Positions 25,170 to 33,868 of a stretch of 64,000 nt of DNA are shown piece after piece. Within the stretch, counting starts at the first letter, position 1; every line of letters starts with the position of its first letter. The stretch comes from Microbacterium trichothecenolyticum (GTDB taxonomy: Bacteria; Actinomycetota; Actinomycetes; Actinomycetales; Microbacteriaceae). The translations under genes and the position numbers were made by a program. The stretch lies in NCBI RefSeq assembly GCF_000956465.1, contig NZ_JYJA01000038.1, forward strand, positions 1-64,000, read 5' to 3'. The notes beneath the pieces were generated by a model. That model ran no database searches. It saw nothing but the letters and a program-made list of their open reading frames with translations, and was not told the DNA's origin.

Positions 25170-25559
25170 TCAGACCGGCTGGAGCGTGCGGCTGTCGACG
25201 ATGACCTTGCCGAGGGGCATGAGCGAGATCGGGACGAGCTTGAAGCTCGCGATGCCCAGCGGAATGCCGATGATCGTGATGCACAGCGCGATGCCGGTGA
25301 TGATGTGACCGATCGCCAGCCACCAGCCGGCGAGGACCACCCAGACGACGTTGCCGAGGAACGAGCCGACGCCCGATGTCGGCTTGTCGACGATCGTGCG
25401 GCCGAACGGCCAGAGGGCGTAGAGGCCGATGCGGAACGAGGCGATGCCCCACGGGATGGTGAGGATCAGAATGCACAGCACCACCCCTGCCAGCATGTAG
25501 CCGAGGAACATCCAGAAGCCCGACAGCACGAGCCAGATGATGTTGAGGAGGGTGCGCAT
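25170..25559 (-). CDS. yccF: YccF-family membrane protein
   Basis: A 129-residue inner-membrane protein made of two homologous halves. Each contains paired hydrophobic helices and the repeat hallmark I(P/I)WGIASFRIGLYALWPFG / IPLGIASFKLVPISLMPLG, followed by an IVD motif. This is the YccF/DUF307 family, of unknown function, usually 120-150 residues. The start at 25559 (MRTLLNIIW) matches family starts; longer in-frame extensions would run antisense through the CHAD and helicase genes. It is divergent from the CHAD gene. Confidence 0.9.
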   Translation of the reverse strand: MRTLLNIIWLVLSGFWMFLGYMLAGVVLCILILTIPWGIASFRIGLYALWPFGRTIVDKPTSGVGSFLGNVVWVVLAGWWLAIGHIITGIALCITIIGIPLGIASFKLVPISLMPLGKVIVDSRTLQPV

Positions 25560-25646
25560 GGGGTCTATCTTGCCCACTCGCGGCTGAAAGCTCTCCCCGG
25601 CCAGCCTCCGCCGGTCGCGGATCTTCCCCGCTGCGCGGTGCGTCCC

Positions 25647-25652
25647 TAGGCT
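25647..25652 (+). promoter_or_regulatory. -10 box (TAGGCT) of leaderless CHAD gene
   Basis: TAGGCT, six bases (CGGGAG), then the ATG at 25659. Confidence 0.6.
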
Positions 25653-25658
25653 CGGGAG

Positions 25659-26540
25659 ATGCGCAGGTCGCGGAAGACCCCCACCGTCGGGGAGGTGCTC
25701 GGCGAGATCGTGCGCCGCGCGGCGGCCGAAGTCGAAAGCACCGCCGCTGCCGCTCTGGCGGACGAGCCGGACGGCGTCCATCAGCACCGCGTGCGCGTGC
25801 GGCGGCTGCGCAGTGTGCTGGGCGGGTTCCGCGCGGAGCTCGACACGCGGTCGGCCGAGCGCCTGCGCGTCGCGTATGCGGAGTGGGGGCGCGAGCTGGG
25901 GGTCGTGCGCGACATCGAGGTTGCGGCGGACGTCGCGGAGCAGCTGCTGGAACGTGCGCAGATCGACGACCCGGCCGTCGTGCACCGGCTCGTCGAGAGC
26001 CAGCGCGACGCCTACGCCGCCGCCCACCAGCGGCTGGTGCAGCTCGCAGGCTCGCCGCGAGCAGAGGAGCGCACAAGGCTGCTTCGGGAGTTCGTCGATA
26101 CCGCCGGCGTCGTCGAGCCGGATCGGCCCGCGCCGGACGTGCTCGCGGACGTGCTGGCGAATCAGGCGCGCCGCGTGGAGAAGGCCGAGGGCCGGCTGGA
26201 CGGATCCGACGAGGCGCACCACGCACTGCGCAAGGCCGCGCGCCGCACGCGGTATGTCGCCGAGGCGATCGCCGACGTCGCACCGGACCTGTTCCCTCAG
26301 CAGGTCGAAGCCATCGCGCACGCCGGCGAGTACCTGCACGACGCGCTCGGCGCGCATCGCGACGCGAGGCTGCTCGCGCACCGGGTGGCGCACGAAGGAG
26401 CGCTCGCGGGCCGGGCGGGCGAGCCGTCCGACGCCTACGTGACCATCGCCGACCTGCTGCGCGACGAGGCGGAGGAACGGCTGGATGAGGTGTCGCCGTC
26501 GCTGAAGCGGCTGAAGGCGGCTGCGTCGGGGCTGCAGTGA
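25659..26540 (+). CDS. CHAD-domain protein
   Basis: A 293-residue all-helical cytosolic protein. Both halves of the CHAD domain are visible with their conserved His/Arg/Lys faces: VHQHRVRVRRLRSVLGGFR near residue 45 and HHALRKAARRTRYVAEAIA near 188. CHAD domains bind inorganic polyphosphate along a basic channel and localise to polyphosphate granules; many are fused or adjacent to CYTH triphosphatase domains, which is not the case here. Leaderless start with ATG at 25659. Highly Arg/Ala-rich composition is normal for the family. Confidence 0.9.
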   Translation: MRRSRKTPTVGEVLGEIVRRAAAEVESTAAAALADEPDGVHQHRVRVRRLRSVLGGFRAELDTRSAERLRVAYAEWGRELGVVRDIEVAADVAEQLLERAQIDDPAVVHRLVESQRDAYAAAHQRLVQLAGSPRAEERTRLLREFVDTAGVVEPDRPAPDVLADVLANQARRVEKAEGRLDGSDEAHHALRKAARRTRYVAEAIADVAPDLFPQQVEAIAHAGEYLHDALGAHRDARLLAHRVAHEGALAGRAGEPSDAYVTIADLLRDEAEERLDEVSPSLKRLKAAASGLQ

Positions 26541-26600
26541 GGCCAGCACCGTCGCTCTGCGACGGCGGGAGCCCCGGGGGTGGGTGTCGGCGCGCGCGCC

Positions 26601-26606
26601 TAGACT
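26601..26606 (+). promoter_or_regulatory. -10 box (TAGACT) of helicase gene
   Basis: TAGACT with nine bases to the ATG at 26616 and no ribosome binding site between: probably leaderless or with a leader of a few bases. Confidence 0.45.
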
Positions 26607-26615
26607 TGACGGGCA

Positions 26616-29075
26616 ATGACGGACGCCAGCACCCCCATCATCGTCGGCAGAGACATCGGCCCTCGGGCCACCGGCGCACGCCCCGACGAAGACCTGCTCG
26701 AAGGGCTCAACCCGCAGCAGCGGGAGGCCGTGACGTACCGCGGGCAGGCTCTGCTCATCGTGGCCGGCGCGGGCTCGGGCAAGACCAGCGTGCTGACACG
26801 GCGGATCGCGTCGCTGCTGCGGGGCCGGGAGGCATGGCCGAGTCAGATCCTGGCGATCACCTTCACCAACAAGGCCGCCGGCGAGATGCGCGAGCGCGTC
26901 GAGCAGCTCGTGGGCGACTCGTCGCGCGGCATGTGGATCTCGACGTTCCACTCGGCCTGCGTGCGGATCCTCCGGCGCGAGGCCGAGCAGTTCGGCTTCA
27001 CCAAGTCCTTCACGATCTACGACTCCGGCGACTCGCGCGCGCTCATCAAGCGCCTCGTCAAGGAGCACGAGGCGGACGCGTTCGGCCTCACCCCCGCGGC
27101 CACGCAGTCGAAGATCTCGCGGCTGAAGAACGAGCTGGCTGATGCTGAGTCCTACGCCCGCTCGGCCAACATGAGCGACCCTGCCGAGCGCGTGTTCGTC
27201 GAGCTGTTCGGCGCGTACCAGCGCGAGCTGCAGAAGGCGAACGCGTTCGACTTCGACGACCTCATCGGGCAGACGGTGTTCCTGTTCCGCGCGTTCCCGC
27301 AGGTCGCCGACGTCTACCGGCGGCGCTTCCGGCATGTGCTGGTCGACGAGTACCAGGACACCAACCACGCGCAGTACGCGCTGATCCACGAGCTGACGCG
27401 TCCGCCGGGATCGGATGCCGCACCCCTCGCCGGCTCCGGCGGCATGATGATCTTCGAGCCGGAGCCCGCCGCCGAAGAGGGCGCGTCGCTCACGGTGGTC
27501 GGAGACTCGGATCAGTCGATCTACGCGTTCCGCGGCGCCGACATCCGCAACATCAGCGAGTTCGAGAAGGACTACCCGGGCGCCAAGGTCGTGCTGCTCG
27601 AGCAGAACTACCGGTCGACGCAGAACATCCTGTCCGCCGCGAACGCGGTCATCAGCCACAACTTCGACCGCAAAGACAAGAAGCTGTGGACGGACGTGGG
27701 CGCGGGTGAGCAGATCGTCGGCTTCACCGGCTACTCGCAGCATGACGAGGCCCAGTTCGTCGCGGACGAGATCGAGGCGCTGCGCCGTGCCGGCGTGGAC
27801 TACTCGCAGGTCGCGGTGTTCTACCGCACCAACTCGCAGTCGCGTGCGCTGGAAGAGATCTTCATCCGCTCCGCGCTGCCTTACAAGATCATGGGCGGCA
27901 CGAAGTTCTACGAACGGGCCGAGATCAAGGACGCCCTGGCGTACCTCGTCGCCGTCGCGAACCCGGCCGACGAGATGGCGATGCGCCGCATCATCAACCG
28001 CCCGCGCCGCGGCATCGGCGACGTGACGATCGAGACGATCTCGCGGTACGCGGCCGACCAGCAGATCACGTTCCGCGACGCGCTCGCGAACGCATCGGCG
28101 CTGGGCGTCGGACCCAAGATCCAGGCGGCCATCGCACATCTCGACGCGGTGCTGGCCGAGGCATCCGAGATCATGCTCCCTGCGTCGGGCGAACTGGCCC
28201 CCCCGACCGCGGTCGCCGAGGGCCTCACGCTGCTTCTGAACAAGAGCGGCTACTACGACGCGCTGCGTGCGAGCAAAGACGCGCAGGACGAAGCGCGCAT
28301 CGAGAACCTCGACGAGATGGTCGCCGTCGCCCGCGAGTTCGCACGCAACAACCCCGAGGGCACGTTGCTGGACTTCCTCACCGAAGTCGCTCTCGTGTCG
28401 GATGCCGACGACCTCGAGGACGCCTCAGGCTCGGTGTCGCTTATGACGATGCACACGGCGAAGGGTCTCGAGTACGACGCCGTGTTCGTCACGGGTGTCG
28501 AAGAGGACCTCATCCCGCACCGGATCTCGGCGGGGGAGCCCGGCGGCCCGCAGGAGGAGCGGCGGCTGTTCTACGTGGGCATCACGCGAGCCCGCAAGCG
28601 CCTGTACCTCTCGCTCGCGATGACCCGCGCGCAGTTCGGCGAGGTGACGGTGGCGATGCCGAGCCGGTTCCTGCAGGAGATCCCGGCCGAGCTGCTTCAC
28701 TGGCGCCAGTCGCCGGGCGACGTCAACTCGCGCGGCGGGACGCAGTCGCGCGCGCTGAACGCGCGCCGAGGTTCGGGGTCCGGCTCCGGTTTCGGCGGTT
28801 CGGGCAGCCGGCGCTACGGCGACGACCTGGTGCCGCTGGCGCGGCGCGAGCCGTCGGGCAACCTCGAGCGGTTCGCGAACAAGATCCCCGCCAAGGTGCG
28901 CGACAACGGCGACCTCGAGCTGGCGCCGGGCGACCGCATCCGTCACGACGACTTCGGCGAGGGCCGCGTCGACGCCGTCACCGGCGAGGGTGCCAAGCGC
29001 GTCGCCCACGTGCGGTTCGACTCCGCAGGGCCGAAGAAGCTGCTGATCAAGATCGCCCCGATCTCCAAGCTCTGA
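26616..29075 (+). CDS. pcrA: PcrA/UvrD-type ATP-dependent DNA helicase
   Basis: An 819-residue superfamily 1A helicase (3'-5' polarity expected). Motifs in order: Q-motif LNPQQREAV, Walker A AGAGSGKTSVLTRR (residues ~50), Ia ITFTNKAAGEM, II VDEYQDTNHAQY, III VVGDSDQSIYAFRGAD, IV EQNYRSTQNIL, V MTMHTAKGLEYDAVF, VI YVGITRARKRLYL. An insertion of ~30 residues rich in Gly/Glu/Ala (PPGSDAAPLAGSGGMMIFEP) lies between motifs II and III, as in many actinobacterial UvrD1 proteins. A Ser/Gly-rich linker and a C-terminal Tudor-like RNA-polymerase-binding module (LAPGDRIRHDDFGEGRVDAV) end the protein. Roles: nucleotide excision repair, mismatch handling, removal of RecA and stalled polymerase. Confidence 0.96.
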   Translation: MTDASTPIIVGRDIGPRATGARPDEDLLEGLNPQQREAVTYRGQALLIVAGAGSGKTSVLTRRIASLLRGREAWPSQILAITFTNKAAGEMRERVEQLVGDSSRGMWISTFHSACVRILRREAEQFGFTKSFTIYDSGDSRALIKRLVKEHEADAFGLTPAATQSKISRLKNELADAESYARSANMSDPAERVFVELFGAYQRELQKANAFDFDDLIGQTVFLFRAFPQVADVYRRRFRHVLVDEYQDTNHAQYALIHELTRPPGSDAAPLAGSGGMMIFEPEPAAEEGASLTVVGDSDQSIYAFRGADIRNISEFEKDYPGAKVVLLEQNYRSTQNILSAANAVISHNFDRKDKKLWTDVGAGEQIVGFTGYSQHDEAQFVADEIEALRRAGVDYSQVAVFYRTNSQSRALEEIFIRSALPYKIMGGTKFYERAEIKDALAYLVAVANPADEMAMRRIINRPRRGIGDVTIETISRYAADQQITFRDALANASALGVGPKIQAAIAHLDAVLAEASEIMLPASGELAPPTAVAEGLTLLLNKSGYYDALRASKDAQDEARIENLDEMVAVAREFARNNPEGTLLDFLTEVALVSDADDLEDASGSVSLMTMHTAKGLEYDAVFVTGVEEDLIPHRISAGEPGGPQEERRLFYVGITRARKRLYLSLAMTRAQFGEVTVAMPSRFLQEIPAELLHWRQSPGDVNSRGGTQSRALNARRGSGSGSGFGGSGSRRYGDDLVPLARREPSGNLERFANKIPAKVRDNGDLELAPGDRIRHDDFGEGRVDAVTGEGAKRVAHVRFDSAGPKKLLIKIAPISKL

Positions 29076-29173
29076 CGGGTTATCCACAGACCGCCTCTAC
29101 GTGTCCGCGGACTCTGTCAGGATGAGCGCGCGCGGCGTCCGCCGCGTCTTCTTTGTCGCGCGATGGGGTGTCG

Positions 29174-31387
29174 ATGACTGCAGTCTGGGGCCGTTCTGGT
29201 TCTCGCTATCTCGGTGTTGTACTGGCTGTGCTGGTGCTGTTGGCGGGGGTGCTCGGTGCCACGCCGGCGCGCGCCGACGACACCGGATCGATCTCCGGTG
29301 TGGTTGCGGCGGAGGACGGCACGGGCGCTGACAGCGTCTCGGTCATCGCGCACCGTTACCAGTCGGCATGGGGATACTGGGCATGGCACACTTCCGTCGC
29401 GACGGATGCAAGTGGGGCGTACACCCTGTCCGGTCTGCCCGACGGGGACTACCGGATCGAGTTCCGACCCTTCTCCGGCGCGTCCGAACTGATCGCGGAG
29501 TACTGGGACGACGCCGGCGACATCCTGTCGGCGAAGACCATCTCCGTCGTGTCGGGTGCAGCTGTCGTCGACATCGACGCGGAACTCGGCGTGGGCGCGG
29601 CGCTCTCCGGCGAGGTGAGCGATGAAGCCGGCGAGCCGATCACGGGCGTGTCGGTGCGCGCCATCGACGACATGGGCCGGTGGGCGAGCAGCGGCTTCAC
29701 AGACGCGACCGGTGCCTACCGCCTCGCGGGCCTGCGGACGGGCTCCTATTTGCTCGAGTTCGCTCCGGCCCTTCTCAGCGCCGCCTTCGCGGGCGAGTGG
29801 TGGGACGACGCCGCTTCACGCTCGCAGGCGACGTCGGTCGCGGTCACCGCCGGGACGGAACACACGGGGTACGACGCGGTACTCGGATTGGCCGGCTCAG
29901 TCGCAGGCACGGTCACGGACAGCGACGGAACCCCTGCCTCCGGCGTGGGCGTATCGGTGTACCACGCGGAGGCGTGGGGCGCGGGCGAGTGGGCGGGATC
30001 CGCCACGACGGACGAAACCGGTGCGTACGCAGTGCTCGGTCTCGCCGCGGGCGATTACAAGGTCGCGTTCTGGTCCTCGGGCTCGCTTCTCGGCGAGTGG
30101 TTCGACGACGCGCCCTACGCCGACACGGCCCGGACTGTGAGCGTCGGCTCCGGTGCGACAGCCACGGCAGACGCCGAACTGACCATCGGCGCGACGGTCA
30201 CGGGCGTTGTCACAGATGAGGCCGGCGCACCGGTTGCCGACGTGGCGGTGTGGGCGCGTCCGGTCAACATCGGTGGTCCGAACTACGCGAGTGGGGTGAG
30301 CACCTCGTCGGATGGCTCGTTCACGCTCACCGGTCTCACACCTGGTGACTACCGCGTGCAGTTCATGACCGATAACGCGTCCGTCAACGTCGTCGGCGAG
30401 TGGTGGAACGACGCGAGGACGGAGGCGGCGGCGACGGTGCTGTCACTGGCGCCGGGCGAGGTCGCCACCGATGTGAGTGCACGCCTGGCGGTGGGGGCGT
30501 CGATCACGGGTGTTCTCCGCGACGGCGAGGGGGCGCCATCGGCGGATGCCCAGGTCACCCTCTACGACTCCGAGGGCCAGTGGTTGCGCGATGGCCGAGC
30601 CGGAGCCGACGGCTCCTACGAACTTCGCGGCCTCGAGGCCGGGACGTATCGTGTGGGGTTCACCACTGAGACCGGTGGCGGGGCCGCGCTCAAGGAGTGG
30701 TGGCACAACGCGCCGGACGTCGCCTCGGCCGACGACATCGTTGTCGGCACCGCGGCGACGATCTCCGGAATCGACGCAGTCCTCTCGCTCGACGACGAGT
30801 CGGTGCTCGAGACCTTCAGCGCAACCCTCTCAGGAGTGGTGACGGACGCGCTGGGGAACCCGCTCGAGGGTGTCTCGGTGGTCATCGACGCAGGCTCCTG
30901 GGGCGATGGGGCGCGGACCGATGCGGACGGCCGCTGGACGTCGCTGGGGCTCCCCGCCGATTCGTACCGCGTCTCGTTCTCGACGGAGATCGACGGAGCG
31001 CTCATCAGTGAGTGGTGGGACGACGTCGCCGACCGTGGGTCGGCCACCGTCATCCGGATCGCGAACGGCGAGCAGCGCACTGGAATCGACGCAGTACTCG
31101 GATCGGCTGTCCTGCCCGTGCTCGAATCTTCGATTCCGAAGATCACTGGTCCCCTGCGCGTGGGCAAGACGGTCAAGGCTCACCCTCGCGGCTGGACCGA
31201 GGGCACGCAGTTCGCGTTCCAATGGTTCGCCGACGGGGCGCCGATCCCGAACGCGAGCGGTGAGTCACTCGTTCTGACCCCGGACATCGCGGGTGCCCGC
31301 CTCACGGTCGCGGTGACCGGAACGCTGGCGGGCTACCAGACGGTTGTCGAGTCGTCCGAGGCCACGCGGGCCGTCGCATCGCGATAG
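29174..31387 (+). CDS. secreted protein with six carboxypeptidase-regulatory-like repeats
   Basis: A 737-residue exported protein. A signal peptide with cleavage after ATPARA (near residue 35) is clear. Six tandem beta-sandwich repeats of ~88 residues follow, each starting with a pattern like SVAGTVTDSDGTP / TVTGVVTDEAGAP / TLSGVVTDALGNP and ending in an EWWDDA-type loop. A C-terminal ~75-residue immunoglobulin-like domain (ITGPLRVGKTVKAHPRGWTE) resembles those of Microbacteriaceae surface proteins. No LPXTG motif or C-terminal helix is present, so it is released or loosely bound to the wall. Probably a structural or carbohydrate-binding surface protein; no catalytic motif. The start is ATG 29174; a TTG at 29153 is possible but unlikely. 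Confidence 0.85.
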   Translation: MTAVWGRSGSRYLGVVLAVLVLLAGVLGATPARADDTGSISGVVAAEDGTGADSVSVIAHRYQSAWGYWAWHTSVATDASGAYTLSGLPDGDYRIEFRPFSGASELIAEYWDDAGDILSAKTISVVSGAAVVDIDAELGVGAALSGEVSDEAGEPITGVSVRAIDDMGRWASSGFTDATGAYRLAGLRTGSYLLEFAPALLSAAFAGEWWDDAASRSQATSVAVTAGTEHTGYDAVLGLAGSVAGTVTDSDGTPASGVGVSVYHAEAWGAGEWAGSATTDETGAYAVLGLAAGDYKVAFWSSGSLLGEWFDDAPYADTARTVSVGSGATATADAELTIGATVTGVVTDEAGAPVADVAVWARPVNIGGPNYASGVSTSSDGSFTLTGLTPGDYRVQFMTDNASVNVVGEWWNDARTEAAATVLSLAPGEVATDVSARLAVGASITGVLRDGEGAPSADAQVTLYDSEGQWLRDGRAGADGSYELRGLEAGTYRVGFTTETGGGAALKEWWHNAPDVASADDIVVGTAATISGIDAVLSLDDESVLETFSATLSGVVTDALGNPLEGVSVVIDAGSWGDGARTDADGRWTSLGLPADSYRVSFSTEIDGALISEWWDDVADRGSATVIRIANGEQRTGIDAVLGSAVLPVLESSIPKITGPLRVGKTVKAHPRGWTEGTQFAFQWFADGAPIPNASGESLVLTPDIAGARLTVAVTGTLAGYQTVVESSEATRAVASR

Positions 31388-31399
31388 CCCGCGCAGAGG

Positions 31400-32041
31400 T
31401 CACACGGAGGCCGGCTTCTCTTCGGAGAGTCGGCCTCCGTCGGGTCCGGTGGCGAGCAAATGGTGGTGGGCCAGGCGGCGCAGCGCGAGCATGACCGGCT
31501 CGTACAGCGCGGTGCCGAGCACCGCGTAGGGCACCGCCTCGGCGCGCGACATGCCGGCCATCGGGGCGAGCTCTTCGGTCGCGACCTGGCGCATCGCGTC
31601 GCTGTAGCGGCGGAGCACGGCGGGGGAGGCATCCAATCCCGCCGCTTCCAGAGCCCGCAGCGCCTCGTCGAGCTGGGGAACCGCGGTGAAATCGGGGTCG
31701 TACGTGAGGCCGAGTTCGCCGATCGCCTCTCGCGCGCGGGGATAGTCGTCGCGGTCGGACTCGACGTACGGCGGGAGGGCGCCCACCGCACGCCCCAGGG
31801 TCGCGATCGGGTCGTCGTCGGGGGCGTCGATCAGGGCCAGGATGTCGCGCACACGAGACAGCGGGAGTCCGCGCACGTCGGCCAGCGCGCCGATGAGGGT
31901 GAGGCGGGAGAGGTGCTCCTCGCCGTACTCCGCGCGGGTCGTGGAAAGCGCCTCACCCCGGGGGAGCATGCCCTCGCGGATGTAGAACTTCACGGTGGCC
32001 ACGGGCACCCCGCTGCGCTCCGACAGCTCCGAGATCTTCAT
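31400..32041 (-). CDS. MerR-family transcriptional regulator
   Basis: A 213-residue regulator. The N-terminal MerR winged helix is clear (MKISELSERSGVPVATVKFYIREGMLPRG), followed by the dimerisation helix and a C-terminal all-helical ligand domain of ~130 residues without metal-binding Cys, which argues for an organic effector. ATG 32041 has a GGGGG-type ribosome binding site. Divergent from the membrane-protein gene at 32121; a perfect 7-bp dyad lies in the 19-bp spacer of that gene's promoter, the layout MerR activators use to twist an over-long promoter into an active form. Regulation of its neighbour is thus strongly suggested. Confidence 0.92.
   Translation of the reverse strand: MKISELSERSGVPVATVKFYIREGMLPRGEALSTTRAEYGEEHLSRLTLIGALADVRGLPLSRVRDILALIDAPDDDPIATLGRAVGALPPYVESDRDDYPRAREAIGELGLTYDPDFTAVPQLDEALRALEAAGLDASPAVLRRYSDAMRQVATEELAPMAGMSRAEAVPYAVLGTALYEPVMLALRRLAHHHLLATGPDGGRLSEEKPASV
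31404..31440. terminator. bidirectional terminator overlapping the MerR 3' end
   Basis: Ten-bp perfect arms (31404-31413 with 31431-31440) plus an inner TCTC-TTCG-GAGA stem. It lies between convergent genes and its arms code for the last MerR residues. Confidence 0.6.
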
Positions 32042-32059
32042 GACGCAGCCCCCTAGGTC

Positions 32060-32090
32060 TTGACATTGGATACTATAGCTATCCAATATT
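32060..32090 (+). promoter_or_regulatory. MerR-type promoter with operator in the spacer
   Basis: TTGACA (32060-32065), then the dyad TTGGATA-N7-TATCCAA (32066-32086), with AATATT (32085-32090) as -10 at a 19-bp spacer. A further TATCCAA half-site (32103-32109) lies downstream. The long spacer and central dyad are the hallmark of MerR-activated promoters. Confidence 0.75.
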
Positions 32091-32120
32091 GGAGAGCGAA
32101 ACTATCCAACGGAGGCCACG

Positions 32121-32537
32121 ATGGACCCGATCCTCACGATCGTCGCCGGCGCGACGATCCTCACCGTCATCGGCATCATGTCGGGCGGCGCCTTCCTGCT
32201 GCGGATCGCGACGCGCGGTCTGCCCTTCAACGGGCTGCAGAAGACCTTCTTCCGCGCCGGGCACGCGCACGCCGGCGTGCTCGTGATCCTGGGGCTCGTG
32301 AGCCTCCTCCTGGTGTCGGCGGTCGGCGTCCCGATGCCGTGGCAGTGGGCGTCGGTCGGCGTGCTTGCGAGCGCGCTGCTCATCCCGGGCGGATTCTTCC
32401 TGTCGGTGCTGGGCCGCGATCCGCAGCGCCCGGGTCGCGCGATCGCTCTCCTGTGGGCCGGAGTCGTCGTGCTCGCAGCATCCCTTCTCGCCGTCGGCAT
32501 CGGGGTGATCGTCGCCGGGGCCTCCGCGCTGGGCTGA
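32121..32537 (+). CDS. small four-helix membrane protein under MerR control
   Basis: A 138-residue integral membrane protein with four hydrophobic helices (about residues 4-28, 50-70, 75-100 and 108-134). There are no enzymatic motifs; a HAHAG motif lies at the start of helix 2. GGAGG ribosome binding site seven bases upstream of the ATG. I do not recognise the family. The only gene under the MerR-type promoter at 32060-32090, so it is probably a resistance or transport-related protein responding to the MerR effector; that is inference from regulation only. Confidence 0.8.
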   Translation: MDPILTIVAGATILTVIGIMSGGAFLLRIATRGLPFNGLQKTFFRAGHAHAGVLVILGLVSLLLVSAVGVPMPWQWASVGVLASALLIPGGFFLSVLGRDPQRPGRAIALLWAGVVVLAASLLAVGIGVIVAGASALG

Positions 32538-32592
32538 GCTGTGCAGGTGCCGAGTCGCGTTCCATCCGGAGGGCGGCGGCGCGGCGGCGGGT

Positions 32593-32598
32593 TAGGCT
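32593..32598 (+). promoter_or_regulatory. -10 box (TAGGCT) of leaderless SseB-like gene
   Basis: TAGGCT, six bases (CGCACA), then the ATG at 32605. Confidence 0.6.
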
Positions 32599-32604
32599 CG
32601 CACA

Positions 32605-33783
32605 ATGGCCTTGTTCTCGCGCCGTCCGAAGAAGCCCGCCGAGCAGCCGTCGATCTCCCCCGAGCCCGCACAGGCTGAGGACGTCGCGGCCGAGATCGCA
32701 CCCGACGGGCCGGCCGCCGCTCCGTCCGACTCCGCGCAGGCCGCGGTGAGCGACCCGCCTTCTCCGGAGACGGATGCTGCGGCCCGGACCGCGGAGGCGG
32801 GCACCGCCCCCGACGCACCCGACGATGAAGCGCAAGCGGCATCCGTTTCCATCTCCGTCTCGTCGTTCGGCGGGCTCGGGGTGTCCCCGTCCTCCTCGCA
32901 GCCGGCCCAGCCGCGCGAGCCGCGGGCCGACGAGACCGTGCCCCCCGGCCCGCAGCCGCGCATGGGTCTGCGGGAGTGGATGCGCACGGCGCCCGAGCAG
33001 ACTGAGACCGTGCCGGGGCTGCGCGACAATGTGCTGCTGCGCGCTGCGCTCGGGCGCGTCGGCGACGCCCCGGCGTCCCAGGCGCTGCTCGACGTCGCGC
33101 GGCAGCTGCTGCAGGGGCATCTCTTCCTGCGGGTCAAGGGCGACGCCCGCGCGCTCCTCGCCGAGGGTAAGGGTCTGCCGCTCGCGATCGCCAACTCCGG
33201 TGAGCGCACATTCGCCCTGGTCTACTCGAGCGGCGCCGCGCTGCAGGCGAGCGTCAAGGCCGACGGCGACACGGAGACGTCGGCGATGGGCCAGCCGGTG
33301 CTCACGGTGCTGCGGCACGTTTTCGCCAGCGCCTACGACGGGATCATCATCGACCCCGCGTCCGCCCCCTCTCGTGCCGTGCTTCCGAAGGAGCTGCTCG
33401 AGCGGGCCGTCGAGCAGGCCGATCCGCAGCTGACCGTCAAGACCCTCCTCGCGGCGGAGCGCACTCCTGAGATCAGCGGCAAGGTGGCGGAGGCGCTCAC
33501 CCGGGTGCCCCTGTGGGTCGCGGTGGGAGTCGCGGAGAGCGGCGCACCCGGCCTGGCCGAGGGCCGCGACGCGGAGGGGCATCGCTTCCTCGAGGTGTAC
33601 TCGCATCCGCTCGAAATCGCTGTCATGGGTCGTGGCGACAACGCCGGACCCATCACCGGCGCCCAGCTCGCCAAGGCGCTGCGCAGCGACGACGGGATCA
33701 CGGGGATCGTGGTCGACCCCGCGGGGCCGTGGATCCGACTCGGCCGCGAGGATCTCGCGCCGGTGCTCGCCCTCGTGGACTGA
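32605..33783 (+). CDS. SseB-family protein
   Basis: A 392-residue cytosolic protein. The first ~125 residues are Pro/Ala/Glu-rich and disordered. Two SseB-like alpha/beta domains follow (~130-255 and ~265-392), recognisable by QALLDVARQLLQGHLFLRVKG, LPLAIANSGERTFALVYSSG and the matching GITGIVVDPAGPWIRLGREDL near the C-terminus. Despite the name, actinobacterial members have no type III secretion link; their function is not established. Single-gene unit with a leaderless start. Confidence 0.8.
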   Translation: MALFSRRPKKPAEQPSISPEPAQAEDVAAEIAPDGPAAAPSDSAQAAVSDPPSPETDAAARTAEAGTAPDAPDDEAQAASVSISVSSFGGLGVSPSSSQPAQPREPRADETVPPGPQPRMGLREWMRTAPEQTETVPGLRDNVLLRAALGRVGDAPASQALLDVARQLLQGHLFLRVKGDARALLAEGKGLPLAIANSGERTFALVYSSGAALQASVKADGDTETSAMGQPVLTVLRHVFASAYDGIIIDPASAPSRAVLPKELLERAVEQADPQLTVKTLLAAERTPEISGKVAEALTRVPLWVAVGVAESGAPGLAEGRDAEGHRFLEVYSHPLEIAVMGRGDNAGPITGAQLAKALRSDDGITGIVVDPAGPWIRLGREDLAPVLALVD

Positions 33784-33855
33784 GGCTCGCCGCCGGGCCG
33801 GGCAGCTCTACCGCTTCGCGCGGTGAGCGGGGTGACGGATGTCGCGGCTCCCCGC

Positions 33856-33861
33856 TAGCGT
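33856..33861 (+). promoter_or_regulatory. -10 box (TAGCGT) of leaderless polymerase gene
   Basis: TAGCGT, seven bases, then the ATG at 33869; GTGACG at 33832-33837 is a possible -35. Confidence 0.55.
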
Positions 33862-33868
33862 CTGATCC

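Noticed and set aside
25170..28139. Reading YccF as the end of a 989-residue protein
   Set aside because: The extra N-terminal part is antisense to the CHAD and helicase genes; YccF proteins start where MRTLLN begins.
29080..29088. Perfect DnaA box TTATCCACA after the helicase gene
   Set aside because: A single 9-mer without further boxes, AT-rich unwinding region or dnaA/dnaN neighbours; chance occurrence is likelier than an origin.
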